DNA from: Takifugu bimaculatus
Taxonomy: Eukaryota; Chordata; Actinopteri; Tetraodontiformes; Tetraodontidae
Direction: 5' to 3'
DNA length: 64,000 nt
Assembly (NCBI GenBank): GCA_004026145.2
Contig: CP034986.1
Location: 18,389,933-18,453,932, forward strand
Part shown: positions 8,803-16,438 of the stretch, in pieces
Layout: each line of letters begins with the position of its first letter
Numbering within the stretch: the stretch's first letter is position 1
The notes under the pieces: generated by a model
The model's database searches: none
What the model saw: the letters and a program-made list of their open reading frames with translations, nothing else
What the model was told of the DNA's origin: nothing
Translations under genes and position numbers: made by a program

Positions 8803-11693
8803 GGCTGGTCTGCACAACTTCAAAGATCTGTTTGAGGGTTAAGACTTGATTTTAATCTTAAGGTCTTAGGTTTAGGTCAGGGAGTCTTTAGGGTTAGGGA
8901 TTTAGGATCGATGGTAATTCTTAAGGTAAGAGACTTGGAAATGTATTATGTATATGAAAGTCCTCACAAAGATAGAATTGCAAGGAGAGTTTGGGGTTTT
9001 TCTCTGTGGAGCTTGTGGATTCCTGTGGGTTCCTTCCAGGTACTCCCTGGTTTCCCCCCATTATCCAAAGACATGCATTTGTCAGAGAGGTGAATTGGGG
9101 GCTCTAAATTGACCGTGTGAATGGGTGAGAGTGTGAATGGCTGTTTGTTGTATATGCTGACCATGTGATGAGCTGGCTACAAGCTTAGGGCACAACTCAC
9201 CTCTCACCCAAGGGCAGCTGGAATAGTTCATTTAGAATTTACACACTAATATGCCTGAAATATAAATACTTGACACATTCATTTTTGGTTGCTCTTGTTG
9301 TTTTGTTTTATTTCTCAATGGCTGGAGAATGAGAGGTCTCCATATTATGATTTTGTCAGACATTAATGAGGAACCAAGTCTTCTAATCAAGTCTTTAGTC
9401 TACTTTAATGCAACAACAAAATGTCATTAAAACTCTGGAACTCTATTACAATTTTTAAATTAATTAGCCCTCTGACATCCTGAATGGTGCTGTGTTAGCG
9501 CCCTGCCATTGGATTACTTGTTACATTTGTACTTACTGCATCTTATATATTAATAATTTTGAATAACTTGAGTGACTATATTTTACCTGATCCTGATAGC
9601 TGTACTCCAGTTCCAATTTGTAACTCAGTACATATGCACTTTTAAAAAGATAGAGGAAAAAAATGCTAAAACTAAAACCTGTTTGTCCGTCTGCTTTTAC
9701 AGATGTTTGGTAATTGGACCTTTGGGACACTCGTCTTCACCGTGCTCGTCTTCACTGTGACACTCAAGGTAGCAACACGCCCAGTATTAACAATCTATCT
9801 GCATTCAGTGAATTGAAGAGGAAAGGCTGCGTCAGACTTCAGTGGCGTCGTTAACGCAGGTTTCCTGTCTCGCGTCTCATCTGCAGTTGGCTCTGGACAC
9901 GCATTATTGGACTTGGATCAATCATTTTGTCATCTGGGGATCACTGATTTTCTTTGTGGTCTTTTCCCTGCTGTGGGGCGGAATCATCTGGTAAGCTGAA
10001 GGAAAACACAAAACAATTAACATGAGTCCAACCTCTGATATCCATGTGTTTGCCTTGAATAATTAACAAAAACAGACGCCGTCACCATGAGTGCGAGATG
10101 AGTTGAGTCCTTTGGGAAATCATTTTAGTTGTTTTACTTGTTTTTTTAATCTTTTTAACAATCAGCAATGCCAAAAGGAACCATCCAAACAGCCTGCCCA
10201 ACAATAGTCATTACAATCATGCCAAATAAAGGGGAAATGCTGTATTCAGGGAATAAGACTGAATCTTGATTACAAGAACAATGAAATGGAACTCTTTTTA
10301 CTGAAAAACCAGCTACAAAATTGCCTTGGGGTGGCTCAGGCAACGTTCTCATAAAGGAAAGTATCTCTCAGATCATTCTCTGGTCCTGTGGTTGCACAGT
10401 TGTAAAGAAGCGCCATAGGTACTGATGTAGCACTTACCCCCAGTCAGCTAAACTAGTCTTTTCTGGAACAAACCACAGATTTATTTGATTTTGTTGCCTC
10501 CAGGCCTTTCCTGAACTACCAGAGGATGTACTACGTGTTCATGCAGATGTTGTCCAGCGGTCCTGCCTGGCTCAGTATAATCCTCCTGATAACAGCCAGT
10601 CTGCTGCCAGATGTGGTGAAGAAGGTCATCTGGAGGGCATTGTGGCCCACCACTACTGAACGTATACAGGTGAGGGCCTGCATACACTACATATAGGACA
10701 CAGGCTCTGCATCTTAAGTCTGTTTAAGCTCAAATAAACAGTCGGAAGTTGTGAAACCAACTACTGATAGTGCCTCTTGGTGATGTCTTACTGGCGACTC
10801 TGGCTCAGCAGAATTTTGCTGGTTTTGGTCACCTCCCAGCTCAGCTGGATGTAAGTCAGAGCCGCTGCTACGTGCCTCTCTATCTGACTAAAAAAGGGTT
10901 AACATTCCAAATGTAGTGACATTTATTTGATTAAATGTGTTTTGTTAAGCATTTGGTTTAATCCATGAATCATGTTTTCAGCAGGACACGTTTTAAAATG
11001 CATCGCATTGGACCTTTTTTGGGTAGAGACTTTAAAAATCACAACCACTGCACATTAGGGAACACTATCAACCCTCCCAATGTCGGCCTTGCTCAGAGCA
11101 GCCATTTGTTCAGGGCTGCAGGGCTCAGGCTTCCCCTAAGGGGGGATCTCTTCTGATCTCAACCAACCCCAAATATGGGAACGGGTTTAATCTAAACACC
11201 TGCTGCATTTCTGATTTCTTATTCTGTGGGAATTGTTTCAAACCTTTGCCTTTCTGATCTTAAAAACCCAGCATCTATTGATAGATAAACACTTTCTTTA
11301 CACATTTGGCTTTGTATTGCCAATTTCTAAGATTTATTTAGACCATAATGTTTCGATTTATTTTACTTTGACTAAAATATTGCTGTGTAAAATCAGATTA
11401 CAGCATTTTCAGTTCCAGGTAGAATTCTTAACGATGTGTTTGCAGGAGTTATTGGGGTGCTGTTTCAACTCTCCAACAACCTTCTTCTATCCACCTGTGT
11501 TGTTTAAACTGTGTTTATAGAGGGTTTACTGCAATCCTCCTCAAACCTTTAAATCTCCCCTTTCCTTGTTCCCTCGTCCGGCTTTTTCCCTCCCTTTCCT
11601 TCTCGTCCGCGGCAGACTAAACACCGGTGCCTTCCCTCTGAGCCCACCACCATCTTTATGCTGTCTCAGACTTCCAGCAGAATGAGTTTCTAA
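275..11693 (+). CDS. atp11a: atp11a, P4-type ATPase phospholipid flippase (3' two-thirds of gene, 24 shared exons plus tail exon)
   Basis: Catalytic subunit of a class VI P4-ATPase. Family knowledge: with a CDC50/TMEM30 partner it moves aminophospholipids from the outer to the inner leaflet, mainly at the plasma membrane and endosomes. Seen here: the A-domain DGES loop, TM3 and TM4 with the PVSM turn, the phosphorylated Asp in DKTGT, N-domain SPDEVALV and FCKGAD, TGDK, the GDGAND hinge, then TM5-TM10. The 24 exons encode 963 residues once three extra bases are discounted. With the 25-residue tail at 11616-11693 and about 147 missing N-terminal residues this gives about 1135, close to human ATP11A (about 1134). 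ATP11A rather than ATP11B/C is supported by VPHVICNG, the stretch ELTTKRTEEQSLHDVLF and the tail TIFMLSQTSS. Three exons contain single-base frame breaks. The coding start and promoter are outside the window. Confidence 0.96.
706..850 (-). repeat. LINE 3' end (L2/CR1/Rex-like) with (GATTA)n tail
   Basis: Read on the minus strand, the block ends in an AATAAAG signal and a tandem TAATC tail (707-729 on +). It matches a fish-wide 3'-UTR block with the phrase ctctgtacctgtacatgtg. The short tandem tail instead of poly(A) is typical of the CR1/L2 group. It is 5'-truncated and lies in an atp11a intron. Confidence 0.6.
1227..1330 (+). CDS. atp11a: atp11a exon 2: A domain
   Basis: Acceptor cctcttag, donor gtgagtg. 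It starts in phase 0 with TYYAVQDT and ends IECEQPQPDLYK with two bases of the last codon. The length of 104 nt fits the phase of the next exon. IECEQPQPDLYK is invariant in ATP11A and ATP11C. Confidence 0.95.
1404..1451 (+). CDS. atp11a: atp11a exon 3: A domain
   Basis: A 48-nt exon with acceptor gacacag and donor gtaagg. It encodes FVGRINIYMDSEPVA with split Lys and Arg codons at the ends, matching the FVGRIN segment of class VI flippases. Confidence 0.93.
1535..1599 (+). CDS. atp11a: atp11a exon 4: A domain
   Basis: 65 nt between gtttacag and gtaatag. It encodes PLGAENLLLRGATLKNTEYI, typical of the family (LLLRGATLKNT). It ends in phase 1. Confidence 0.95.
1786..1867 (+). CDS. atp11a: atp11a exon 5: A domain to TM3 linker
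   Basis: 82 nt between gatttag and gtaagc. It encodes VAIYTGMETKMALNYQSKSQ followed by KRSAVEK, with phases 1 in and 2 out. The NYQSKSQKRSAVEK stretch precedes TM3. Confidence 0.95.
2340..2490 (+). CDS. atp11a: atp11a exon 6: TM3 and following loop
   Basis: 151 nt. It encodes SMNAYLVVYLCILIGKAVVN (the TM3 helix), then a loop with DEPWYNQRTETERQRHI. The acceptor is gattgaag and the donor gtgagt, and the exon ends in phase 0. The exoplasmic loop keeps the ATP11A-type DEPWYNQ motif. Confidence 0.95.
2577..2774 (+). CDS. atp11a: atp11a exon 7: TM4 with PVSM turn
   Basis: 198 nt, 66 whole codons. It contains FTDFLAFMVLFNYIIPVSMY (TM4 with the unwound Pro-Val-Ser turn that is central to lipid passage in P4-ATPases), then VEMQKFLGSYF and VNTSDLNEELGQ leading into the P domain. 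Confidence 0.97.
2904..3017 (+). CDS. atp11a: atp11a exon 8: phosphorylation site DKTGT
   Basis: 38 whole codons. VEYIFTDKTGTLTENNMEF carries the Asp that forms the aspartyl-phosphate intermediate. The exon ends YVPHVICNGQ, a stretch that separates ATP11A from ATP11B and ATP11C. Confidence 0.98.
3165..3224 (+). CDS. atp11a: atp11a exon 9: N domain start
   Basis: 60 nt, 20 codons, phase 0 both sides. It encodes VLSCAAGMDMIDTSPGPEAR; human ATP11A has GIDMIDSSP at the same place. This part of the N domain is variable between paralogues. Confidence 0.9.
3434..3601 (+). CDS. atp11a: atp11a exon 10: N domain, SPDEVALV (frame break)
   Basis: Starts VHEDLFFRALCLCHTVQVKE in one frame and ends YISSSPDEVALVEGMK in the next. 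The change is explained by one extra G at 3503-3504 after the acidic run. With 167 instead of 168 nt the exon fits the phases of both neighbours. The nucleotide-binding SPDE motif is intact. Confidence 0.93.
3978..4049 (+). CDS. atp11a: atp11a exon 11: N domain
   Basis: 72 nt. It encodes LGFTYLRLKDNHMEILNRED and VE with split Arg codons at both ends. The human counterpart reads LGFTYLRLKDNYMEILNRE. Confidence 0.95.
4169..4242 (+). CDS. atp11a: atp11a exon 12: N domain
   Basis: 74 nt. It encodes FELLEVLTFDSVRRRMSVIV and RSST, and ends in phase 1. The RRRMSVIV segment is conserved in all P4-ATPases and lies near the nucleotide pocket. Confidence 0.96.
4326..4347 (+). repeat. (TG)n microsatellite in atp11a intron 12
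   Basis: A run of TG dinucleotides only 10 nt upstream of the exon 13 acceptor, where it takes the place of the usual pyrimidine tract. Confidence 0.95.
4358..4461 (+). CDS. atp11a: atp11a exon 13: N domain, FCKGAD
   Basis: 104 nt following a (TG)n tract in the intron. GELYLFCKGADSSIFPRV contains the KGA motif of the ATP-binding site. It ends RVEHNAV in phase 0, with donor gtgagg. Confidence 0.96.
5098..5279 (+). CDS. atp11a: atp11a exon 14: N domain to P domain
   Basis: 182 nt. It starts EGLRTLCVAYRPLSAEKYQE and ends LILLGATAVED plus a split Arg. The ATAVEDRLQ region returns the chain to the P domain. Confidence 0.96.
5605..5856 (+). CDS. atp11a: atp11a exon 15: P domain, TGDK
   Basis: The longest shared exon (252 nt). 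LQEKAADTIESL is followed by GIKVWVLTGDKMETAAATCY, the catalytic TGDK motif, then the ATP11A-type linker with LELTTKRTEEQSLHDVLFDL. The donor is gtgtgt, weaker than its neighbours. Confidence 0.97.
5983..6161 (+). CDS. atp11a: atp11a exon 16: P domain (frame break)
   Basis: 179 nt. It encodes DYGLIIDGATLS and GNYKEIFLEICRNCSA, then shifts frame to VLCCRMAPLQKAQ. One extra base at 6120-6122 (GCCT where GCT or GCC is expected before GTG) explains the shift and restores the phase-0 exit. Confidence 0.93.
6232..6334 (+). CDS. atp11a: atp11a exon 17: GDGAND hinge
   Basis: 103 nt from only 70 nt downstream. HPITLAIGDGANDVSMILEA contains the hinge that coordinates Mg2+ in the P domain. It ends HVGI with a split Gly codon. 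Confidence 0.97.
6592..6737 (+). CDS. atp11a: atp11a exon 18: P domain end to TM5
   Basis: 146 nt. It encodes IMGKEGRQAVRNSDYAIPKF, then KHLKKMLLVHGHYYYIRISE and LVQYFFYK, the P-domain exit and the start of TM5. The donor gtaatc follows a whole Lys codon. Confidence 0.97.
7082..7141 (+). CDS. atp11a: atp11a exon 19: TM5
   Basis: 60 nt, 20 codons: NVCFIFPQFLYQFFCGFSQQ. This matches human ATP11A almost residue for residue and forms the rest of TM5. Confidence 0.97.
7217..7344 (+). CDS. atp11a: atp11a exon 20: TM6 and cytosolic loop 6/7
   Basis: 128 nt. It encodes PLYDTAYLTLYNISFTSLPI, then LLYSLIEQHIHMDILKKDP and SLY with a split Arg. It covers TM6 and the cytosolic loop before TM7. Donor gtcagt. 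Confidence 0.96.
7893..7930 (+). other. atp11a: Candidate alternative acceptor or poison exon within atp11a intron 20
   Basis: A good acceptor (ctggtttag) precedes 7893. From there the frame is open and in phase straight into the next exon, adding 32 residues to cytosolic loop 6/7 if the longer form is used. Alternatively a strong donor (aaga|gtaagg) at 7931 makes a 38-nt exon, which would shift the frame and trigger decay. I do not recall this exon in human ATP11A. No transcript evidence can be seen here. Confidence 0.25.
7989..8124 (+). CDS. atp11a: atp11a exon 21: TM7
   Basis: 136 nt after acceptor tctcttcccag. It encodes DIAKNSLLQWPIFIYWTILG (into TM7) and ends FLFDNTTFTSNGQ in the exoplasmic loop. 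The reading frame stays open upstream to 7893, see the separate entry. Confidence 0.96.
8629..8652 (+). CDS. atp11a: Candidate 24-nt cassette microexon of atp11a (loop TM7/TM8)
   Basis: A long pyrimidine tract ending cctctcag and a strong donor gtaagc bracket exactly 24 nt that encode LMTTNTQM in phase 0. Both flanking exons are also phase 0, so inclusion would insert eight residues between TSNGQ and MFGNW without disturbing the frame. The position is the exoplasmic loop between TM7 and TM8. I infer alternative use, because human ATP11A reads directly from SNGQ to IFGNW. Confidence 0.5.
8771..8995 (+). repeat. TG-linked interspersed repeat, copy 1
   Basis: A (TG)n run (8771-8799) is followed by cacaacttcaaagatctgtt, a TTAGGG-like stretch and gtcctcacaaagatagaa. 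The same order of blocks recurs at 52877-53040 (+) and 29907-30240 (-). It is a fish intronic repeat without coding capacity. Confidence 0.65.
8996..9240 (+). repeat. Fish interspersed repeat (GGTACTCC / ATCCAAAGACATGCA type), copy 1
   Basis: Contains ccaggtactccctggtttcc, atccaaagacatgca, ctctaaattgac and a ctcacccaagggcagctgg end, a block order seen widely in fish genomes. Related copies lie near 45866, 57500 (-) and 63850. It is non-coding. Confidence 0.65.
9703..9768 (+). CDS. atp11a: atp11a exon 22: TM8
   Basis: 66 nt, 22 codons, phase 0: MFGNWTFGTLVFTVLVFTVT and LK. Acceptor gcttttacag, donor gtagca. GNWTFGT is invariant in class VI flippases. Confidence 0.97.
9887..9990 (+). CDS. atp11a: atp11a exon 23: TM8-TM9
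   Basis: 104 nt. LALDTHYWTWINHFVIWGSL is followed by IFFVVFSLLWGGII and a split Trp. It encodes TM9 and the short loops around it. Confidence 0.97.
10504..10669 (+). CDS. atp11a: atp11a exon 24: TM10, last shared exon
   Basis: 166 nt. It starts PFLNYQRMYYVFMQMLSSGP, continues through TM10 (WLSIILLITASLLPDVVKK) and ends WPTTTERIQ in phase 0 at donor gtgagg. All four tail candidates join here in phase 0. Confidence 0.97.
11616..11693 (+). CDS. atp11a: atp11a terminal exon A (canonical short tail)
   Basis: After acceptor gtccgcggcag, 25 codons and TAA. It encodes TKHRCLPSEPTTIFMLSQTS then SRMSF. The human short form, as I recall it, ends with the same TIFMLSQTSS block, so this is the best-supported tail. 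An AATAAA lies 297 nt beyond the stop at 11990-11995. Confidence 0.93.
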   Translation, partial: TKHRCLPSEPTTIFMLSQTSSRMSF

Positions 11694-11977
11694 CCCAGAT
11701 CTCCTGGAGGTGACCCTCTGCTTTTCTTCCTACCTTGAAAACATGCCTTATTTTTGTTTATTCCTTCACTTCCCCCACCTTTATGCATGAACGTTTGATG
11801 TTGCGCAATGTTGCCTTTTATTAGTGCGGTCACATCAGGGTTTACACGTGCAGATCAAAGACCAGTGTGAGTGTTGTTTCTTTGCCAGTAGTCTAAATGT
11901 GACCTTAATTACACTCACATGTCTGATTTATATCTGTGGTAGCTCCTTAATGTGTGTTTGGGTACGTCTGTCCACAG

Positions 11978-12067
11978 CATGTGAGGAATAATAAAGAGTT
12001 TGACACAGTCCTGGCCTTCCTAAGTTCTGAGTCCTTACTAGATGAAGTAGCTGACACAGAAGTCTAA
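11978..12067 (+). CDS. atp11a: Candidate atp11a terminal exon C (tail ending DTEV)
   Basis: After acceptor tgtccacag, 29 codons in phase 0 and TAA. The tail HVRNNKEFDTVLAFLSSESL then LDEVADTEV is acidic and ends in a class I PDZ-ligand pattern (T-x-V). Against it: the span contains an AATAAA that could end tail A's 3' UTR, and 30 open codons is not strong evidence. Confidence 0.4.
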   Translation, partial: HVRNNKEFDTVLAFLSSESLLDEVADTEV

Positions 12068-12603
12068 CGGGGCTTCGTCACGGTAAAAAAACAAAAACGT
12101 TTGGATTTGTTGTTTGGAGATGTTTATGATGTCCTTCAGAGGAGAGGTTTACTTTGCTGTGGTGGTCGATTTAACCTGTTCTTCAATTTGGCACCTGACT
12201 AACTCCTGGGTTGTTCTGTGAGTGTGTTTGTGTGTGCGTGCTTATGGAAAGGACTTCCAAGGTAGAGGTTTTTCCCTGTGCATACTTGTTTATATTGTAT
12301 AACCTGGATTTTGGGTGACTCTCTTCGTGGCGCTGCGCTGCCATCTAGCGGCCGACTCCTGGAAACTCTTGCTCATCGTGGGTCTGATTATTGATGCATG
12401 TTATCTGGTCATGTGCATGGTCTTGCTCTTTGTGCAGTTACAGCCTGCATTTAAAAAAATGCATTTGTATTTTTCCATTCCTTCATTTATTTTGCTTGCA
12501 TTGCTGTGAGTCTAATTGTCTAATTATTGTCACAGCTGCCCACTTGGTTCTCTTTTAGACCACATTCTAAGTAATTACTGAAGTACTGTCCAATTCTTGA
12601 CAT

Positions 12604-12647
12604 TTTATTTAAATAATTAATATAATATAATATATAATATAATATCT
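12604..12647 (+). repeat. AT-rich simple repeat (TAATA)n
   Basis: Degenerate ataatataatat repeats in the last atp11a introns. Confidence 0.6.
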
Positions 12648-12903
12648 TACAACATGCTTCAGATGAAAATGATCTCCAAGCACTTATTCCATAGGTTGAA
12701 TTCTAACACTTTTTCCCAATGGTAGCTAAATCATTGTCCAAATTTAATTTAACTGATCTGTTTAATCGGGTCTATAAGAGAAAACTCTTCAAAAGGGGCA
12801 GCTGGGTAATAATCTGGTATCTATATCCTCCTTTTCTGATTTTTCTGCAAATGGAATATGTTTGACAGCTAATGCGTCTCCCTGCCTCTCTCCCCACTCG
12901 CAG

Positions 12904-13185
12904 AATGCTGATAAACTCTACAAGGGCCACCTGTCTGAGTTCACTCCCCTGGCGTCTCTCCACACCCTGTCCAAGACCGGCAACCAGCGGCGAGGCTCAA
13001 TCAACCAAAGGAATGCGGCGAATCCTCACAGGTCTCAAGGCTTTAAAAAGAAAACCATGTTCACACGCTGGCAGAGAACCCCAGACTACTGCACCTTCAC
13101 CCCCCTGCTCAGATTTACAGACGGCTCCCCCTGCTCAAAGCGGGGATACCCCAACAACGGGGCAGGGCACGAGACCTCCGTTTGA
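12904..13185 (+). CDS. atp11a: atp11a terminal exon B (long tail with SEFTPLASL)
   Basis: After acceptor cccactcgcag, 93 codons in phase 0 and TGA. It starts NADKLYKGHLSEFTPLASLH. The human long isoform, as I recall it, also starts with N after the shared exon and carries SEFTPLASL, so this is very likely a true alternative tail. It is rich in Arg, Lys and Ser (GNQRRGSINQR) and ends ETSV. The last part, beyond the AG|gtctca at 13030-13031, could be spliced out in some transcripts. Confidence 0.78.
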   Translation, partial: NADKLYKGHLSEFTPLASLHTLSKTGNQRRGSINQRNAANPHRSQGFKKKTMFTRWQRTPDYCTFTPLLRFTDGSPCSKRGYPNNGAGHETSV

Positions 13186-16100
13186 TTTAATACACTACTG
13201 CATTACTAATGTAACTAAAACCTCTTGTGTTTATGAGCTGGGACTCTTGTAATCCATCTGTAAGGGATTACACTGAAAGTGACCTTCACTGCTCTCCTCC
13301 TGTGACTTTGCTCACAAAACATTGCGGAAAGTTCTAGAATGTACCGCCGCTGCATCACGCCAAGGTCTCAGTGGATTGATGGCGCCGCAGATATTTTGAT
13401 GCTACGTGCACAGCCCCGTGTTGGTACGCAAGAGGGGTGCATTTCATAAAAATGGTAACGTTTTGTAGAAACTAATTTGTCTCTTTCATTTGTAATTCAG
13501 TTCTCCATTTTTTGCTAATTTGTGCCTTTTTGTTACAATGTGCGCCTCCTTCACTGCACATTTCTATGGTTTTCTGTTCATTTCAGGAGGTTCATTGAAT
13601 ACGTTTACAATTGGAAGCCTCTGAACGCATCGTTGTTAAACTTTTATTAATACTGTCAGGTCGCTGAAGGTTTGAATAAGCAGAAATTCCACAAACTTCG
13701 AGGCACAAACTGTTGCTAAGACACGTTGATGATCCCCCACAGTTCGTGCTGCCGAGCTCGGGCGTAGATCCGTGCACTCTTTTAAAATAAGCAGATGTCA
13801 ACTCTTATGTCTCGTAGTTTTATACTCTTTAATGTAAGAATAATCTTTAGGGGATGATCAATATTTTACCTCACTATGCCAGCTTGTGTCCCTGAAATGG
13901 TTCAAATGCACTGAAATACTGAAATGTGGTTGCTGTTGCTAACGAGGATGATGATGATGATGGAGGATGAACAGGTTTCTCGGACCAATCGTTTCTTCAC
14001 TCCTGCTCTCTTACTTCCTTTTCTCTCTGCCCTGTCTGTTTTGCCTCTTCCCAGGACTAACTGGTGTTGCCTCTGTGCAAACACGTTGTCTCGAAACACT
14101 CCCTAGGACTGCTGTGGTCACACCTCACATTGTAAGGAAGGCTGTAGTAGTGTGTGATCCCTGTGTCCTCTTTGATGGTTTCATCGTTGTGCATTGTTGC
14201 CCCAAAATCCAACTGTTAGAGCTTTGGCAACAGTGTGTTGTAGCGGTTTTGTCAGCATGTTGGAGCAGAAATTCCTCAGAGCACCTTAGTTTTTGTATGG
14301 ATCTGTAACCTTTGTTTGTGTCTGATAGTGTTAGTGTTCTAATCTTGTAGAGAAATTGTGAGAGCTGCCTCAGCGATGTCTTATGCCTTAATGTCACATA
14401 CACAGTGTAACACTAACCTGCACACAATTAACCAAAGAAACAAATATTCTTTACCAGGACAGTGGGGAAGATTATGACACGTGAACATTTAAGTCTAAAA
14501 AGTGTGTTCTTTGTGTCAGCTTACTCCGCTTTGCTTAAAGTAGCTTTAGACTGAAAACGAAACACTAATTTGCGCCACTGAGTGATGCCTTGAATTGGTT
14601 GTTTTAGACAGGTGTGGCCAGCAGGTGGCGATAGAGTTTAGATAACGCTGAGGAACACAATTTTTCTTGAGTTGGGTCTGACAGCTGTTTTTGACTCAGT
14701 TTTGGGTGCGGAATCCAAAACTGATCTCAGTTTTCCTCTATCACATGACGTTTTTGAACTCTAGCATCCCCCTATATGTAGTTCAAAGTGTCCACCATAA
14801 GAAAAAAAAAAACTGACTTTCATTTTGGAATTAGTGTGCCAATTTATGTTTTAAAAGGCATACAAATCTAACTCAACAGAATTTATTTTTCAAATTGTTC
14901 CCCAGTGTAATCACAGTCATCACAGAACCTGTTTGTGCGAAATTGTGATGAAAAACTGTTCAGTTTTAGGAACCTAAATGTTGTTTCTAACAGGGCAAGA
15001 AGTGCAATAAACCATCCGATTGTGTGTAAAAGAGCTACATCATGGAACTGAGTGTCTTGCTCTTTAGCCACTCTGAAAGGATGAACGGTTCTTCCCTTTG
15101 CTGTAGACGGTCTGGCCTTCTTAAGTATTAGCTTTTAGCTTAAGCTAAGGTGAACATGCACCCAGAGTAATTTGGCCATGACATTTTCATGGTCCCCGTG
15201 TGCCGGACAGGATCCAACAGCGCCGCACTAATGCTGCTGTGTAAGCGCGCAGTAAATGTGATGCGGTTTTGTACCTTTGGAAAAGGACACCGGCTTTCAC
15301 TCCTCTGTTCAAGAGTCTTTCTCTGTTGTTCCCTCTCAACTCTCTTTCTGGCTGTTTCATTCTTGTGAAGTGATGCTGATGTGGACGCAGCCGCCTCCGC
15401 GTGAGTGATCGTCTCCTTCCTGCATACTCTCCTCCAGCCTCCTATGCTCTTTGGTGTGTAATAGTGCAGAAAAGATGCTTTTGTGCTTCCAGTTGCTGCT
15501 AGTTACACTTGTAGCTGCTTTACATTAGGTGCCTTGGGCTAGATTAGCTGCGATGTTGTGTTTTGCTAGCTTGAAGCTGAACTTTACTGCTAATAAAGGA
15601 TTTGGAGCCACAGAGTGCAGGTGATGGGTGAGAGTGAATGTAAAATATTGGCAGGCTTTGTTTTCAAAGAGGAATGATTGTGAAGAAACGGCACTGTAAT
15701 ATTATGAATGATTCAGAATTGCACCTAAAAATTTCAATCATTTGTGTTTGATGACAGTTTTTGTATGGTTTTTATTTCAAGTGTTTTGTATATATTCCGT
15801 ACATACGTGTGTGTGGAGAAGGGTGTCTGACATATTTTTACAGTTTTATATTATGTATGATGTAAAAAAAAATGACATTCAGTTAATTTAGCACAGCATT
15901 TGTTGTGGATTTTATTTATATTTATGTTCTCAAAAACTTGACCTCTCAGATGGATCAATGTTGCAAACACTTTGATACTGTTGATTTTCTTTTTATTTAA
16001 ACAGATTTGAGTCTGAGCTTCTCTTTAAATAGCAGTAAACTGGATCCCAACCTGCTAATATACCAAATGAAGAAATGATCGTGAGTGTTTAGTTCATCCA

Positions 16101-16276
16101 AAGAAGAGAATATCACATTTGAAAGATGTTTATGAAGAGGTCGGTTTGCCAAGGTTTCACAAGTATTAGCGAATAAATGAACAAACCTGTTTGAACCTTC
16201 TTTCTGTGTGTTTTGAGAGAGCAGTATTGTGACAACTGTACCTCTGAAACCCCTCCCCCCCCCCCGTACCTTACAG
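13186..16276 (+). other. Tail B 3' UTR or tail D intron, no further gene
   Basis: Between tail exons B and D I see no other phase-compatible exon that I trust. The stretch could be the 3' UTR of the tail B transcript and the intron of the tail D transcript at once. Confidence 0.4.
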
Positions 16277-16438
16277 GTCCTCTCACTTCCTGGTCACTTT
16301 GACACACACATAAACATGGTCGACTCACGCCGACCATCCTCACGCGTCAACCGCCAGCAATCCATCAGAAGAGTTTCCTCCAGCCCGAGCGTTCCCAGTG
16401 TCTCATATAACCACATCCACCCTTCACCCAACATTTAA
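16277..16438 (+). CDS. atp11a: Candidate atp11a terminal exon D (Arg/Ser-rich tail)
   Basis: After acceptor taccttacag with a C-rich tract, 53 codons in phase 0 and TAA. VLSLPGHFDTHINMVDSRRP is followed by SSRVNRQQSIRRVSSSPSV, which contains basophilic kinase sites of the R-R-x-S type, then a Ser/Pro/His end. The related ATP11C has an Arg/Ser-rich tail controlled by phosphorylation (recalled). No human counterpart is recalled, and it lies 5.6 kb after the last shared exon. Confidence 0.42.
   Translation, partial: VLSLPGHFDTHINMVDSRRPSSRVNRQQSIRRVSSSPSVPSVSYNHIHPSPNI

Noticed and set aside
275..10669. atp11a as a processed or duplicated pseudogene
   Set aside because: Introns are present, all splice sites are intact and substitutions relative to recalled human residues are conservative. 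Only three single-base breaks exist.
275..10669. ATP11B or ATP11C instead of ATP11A
   Set aside because: Paralogue-specific stretches (VPHVICNG, ELTTKR...EEQSLHDVLF, HPITLAIGDG, TIFMLSQTSS) fit ATP11A only.
11978..11995. Treating the AATAAA at 11990 as proof that exon C is only 3' UTR
   Set aside because: The signal can be bypassed or unused, so exon C is kept as a low-confidence candidate rather than dismissed.
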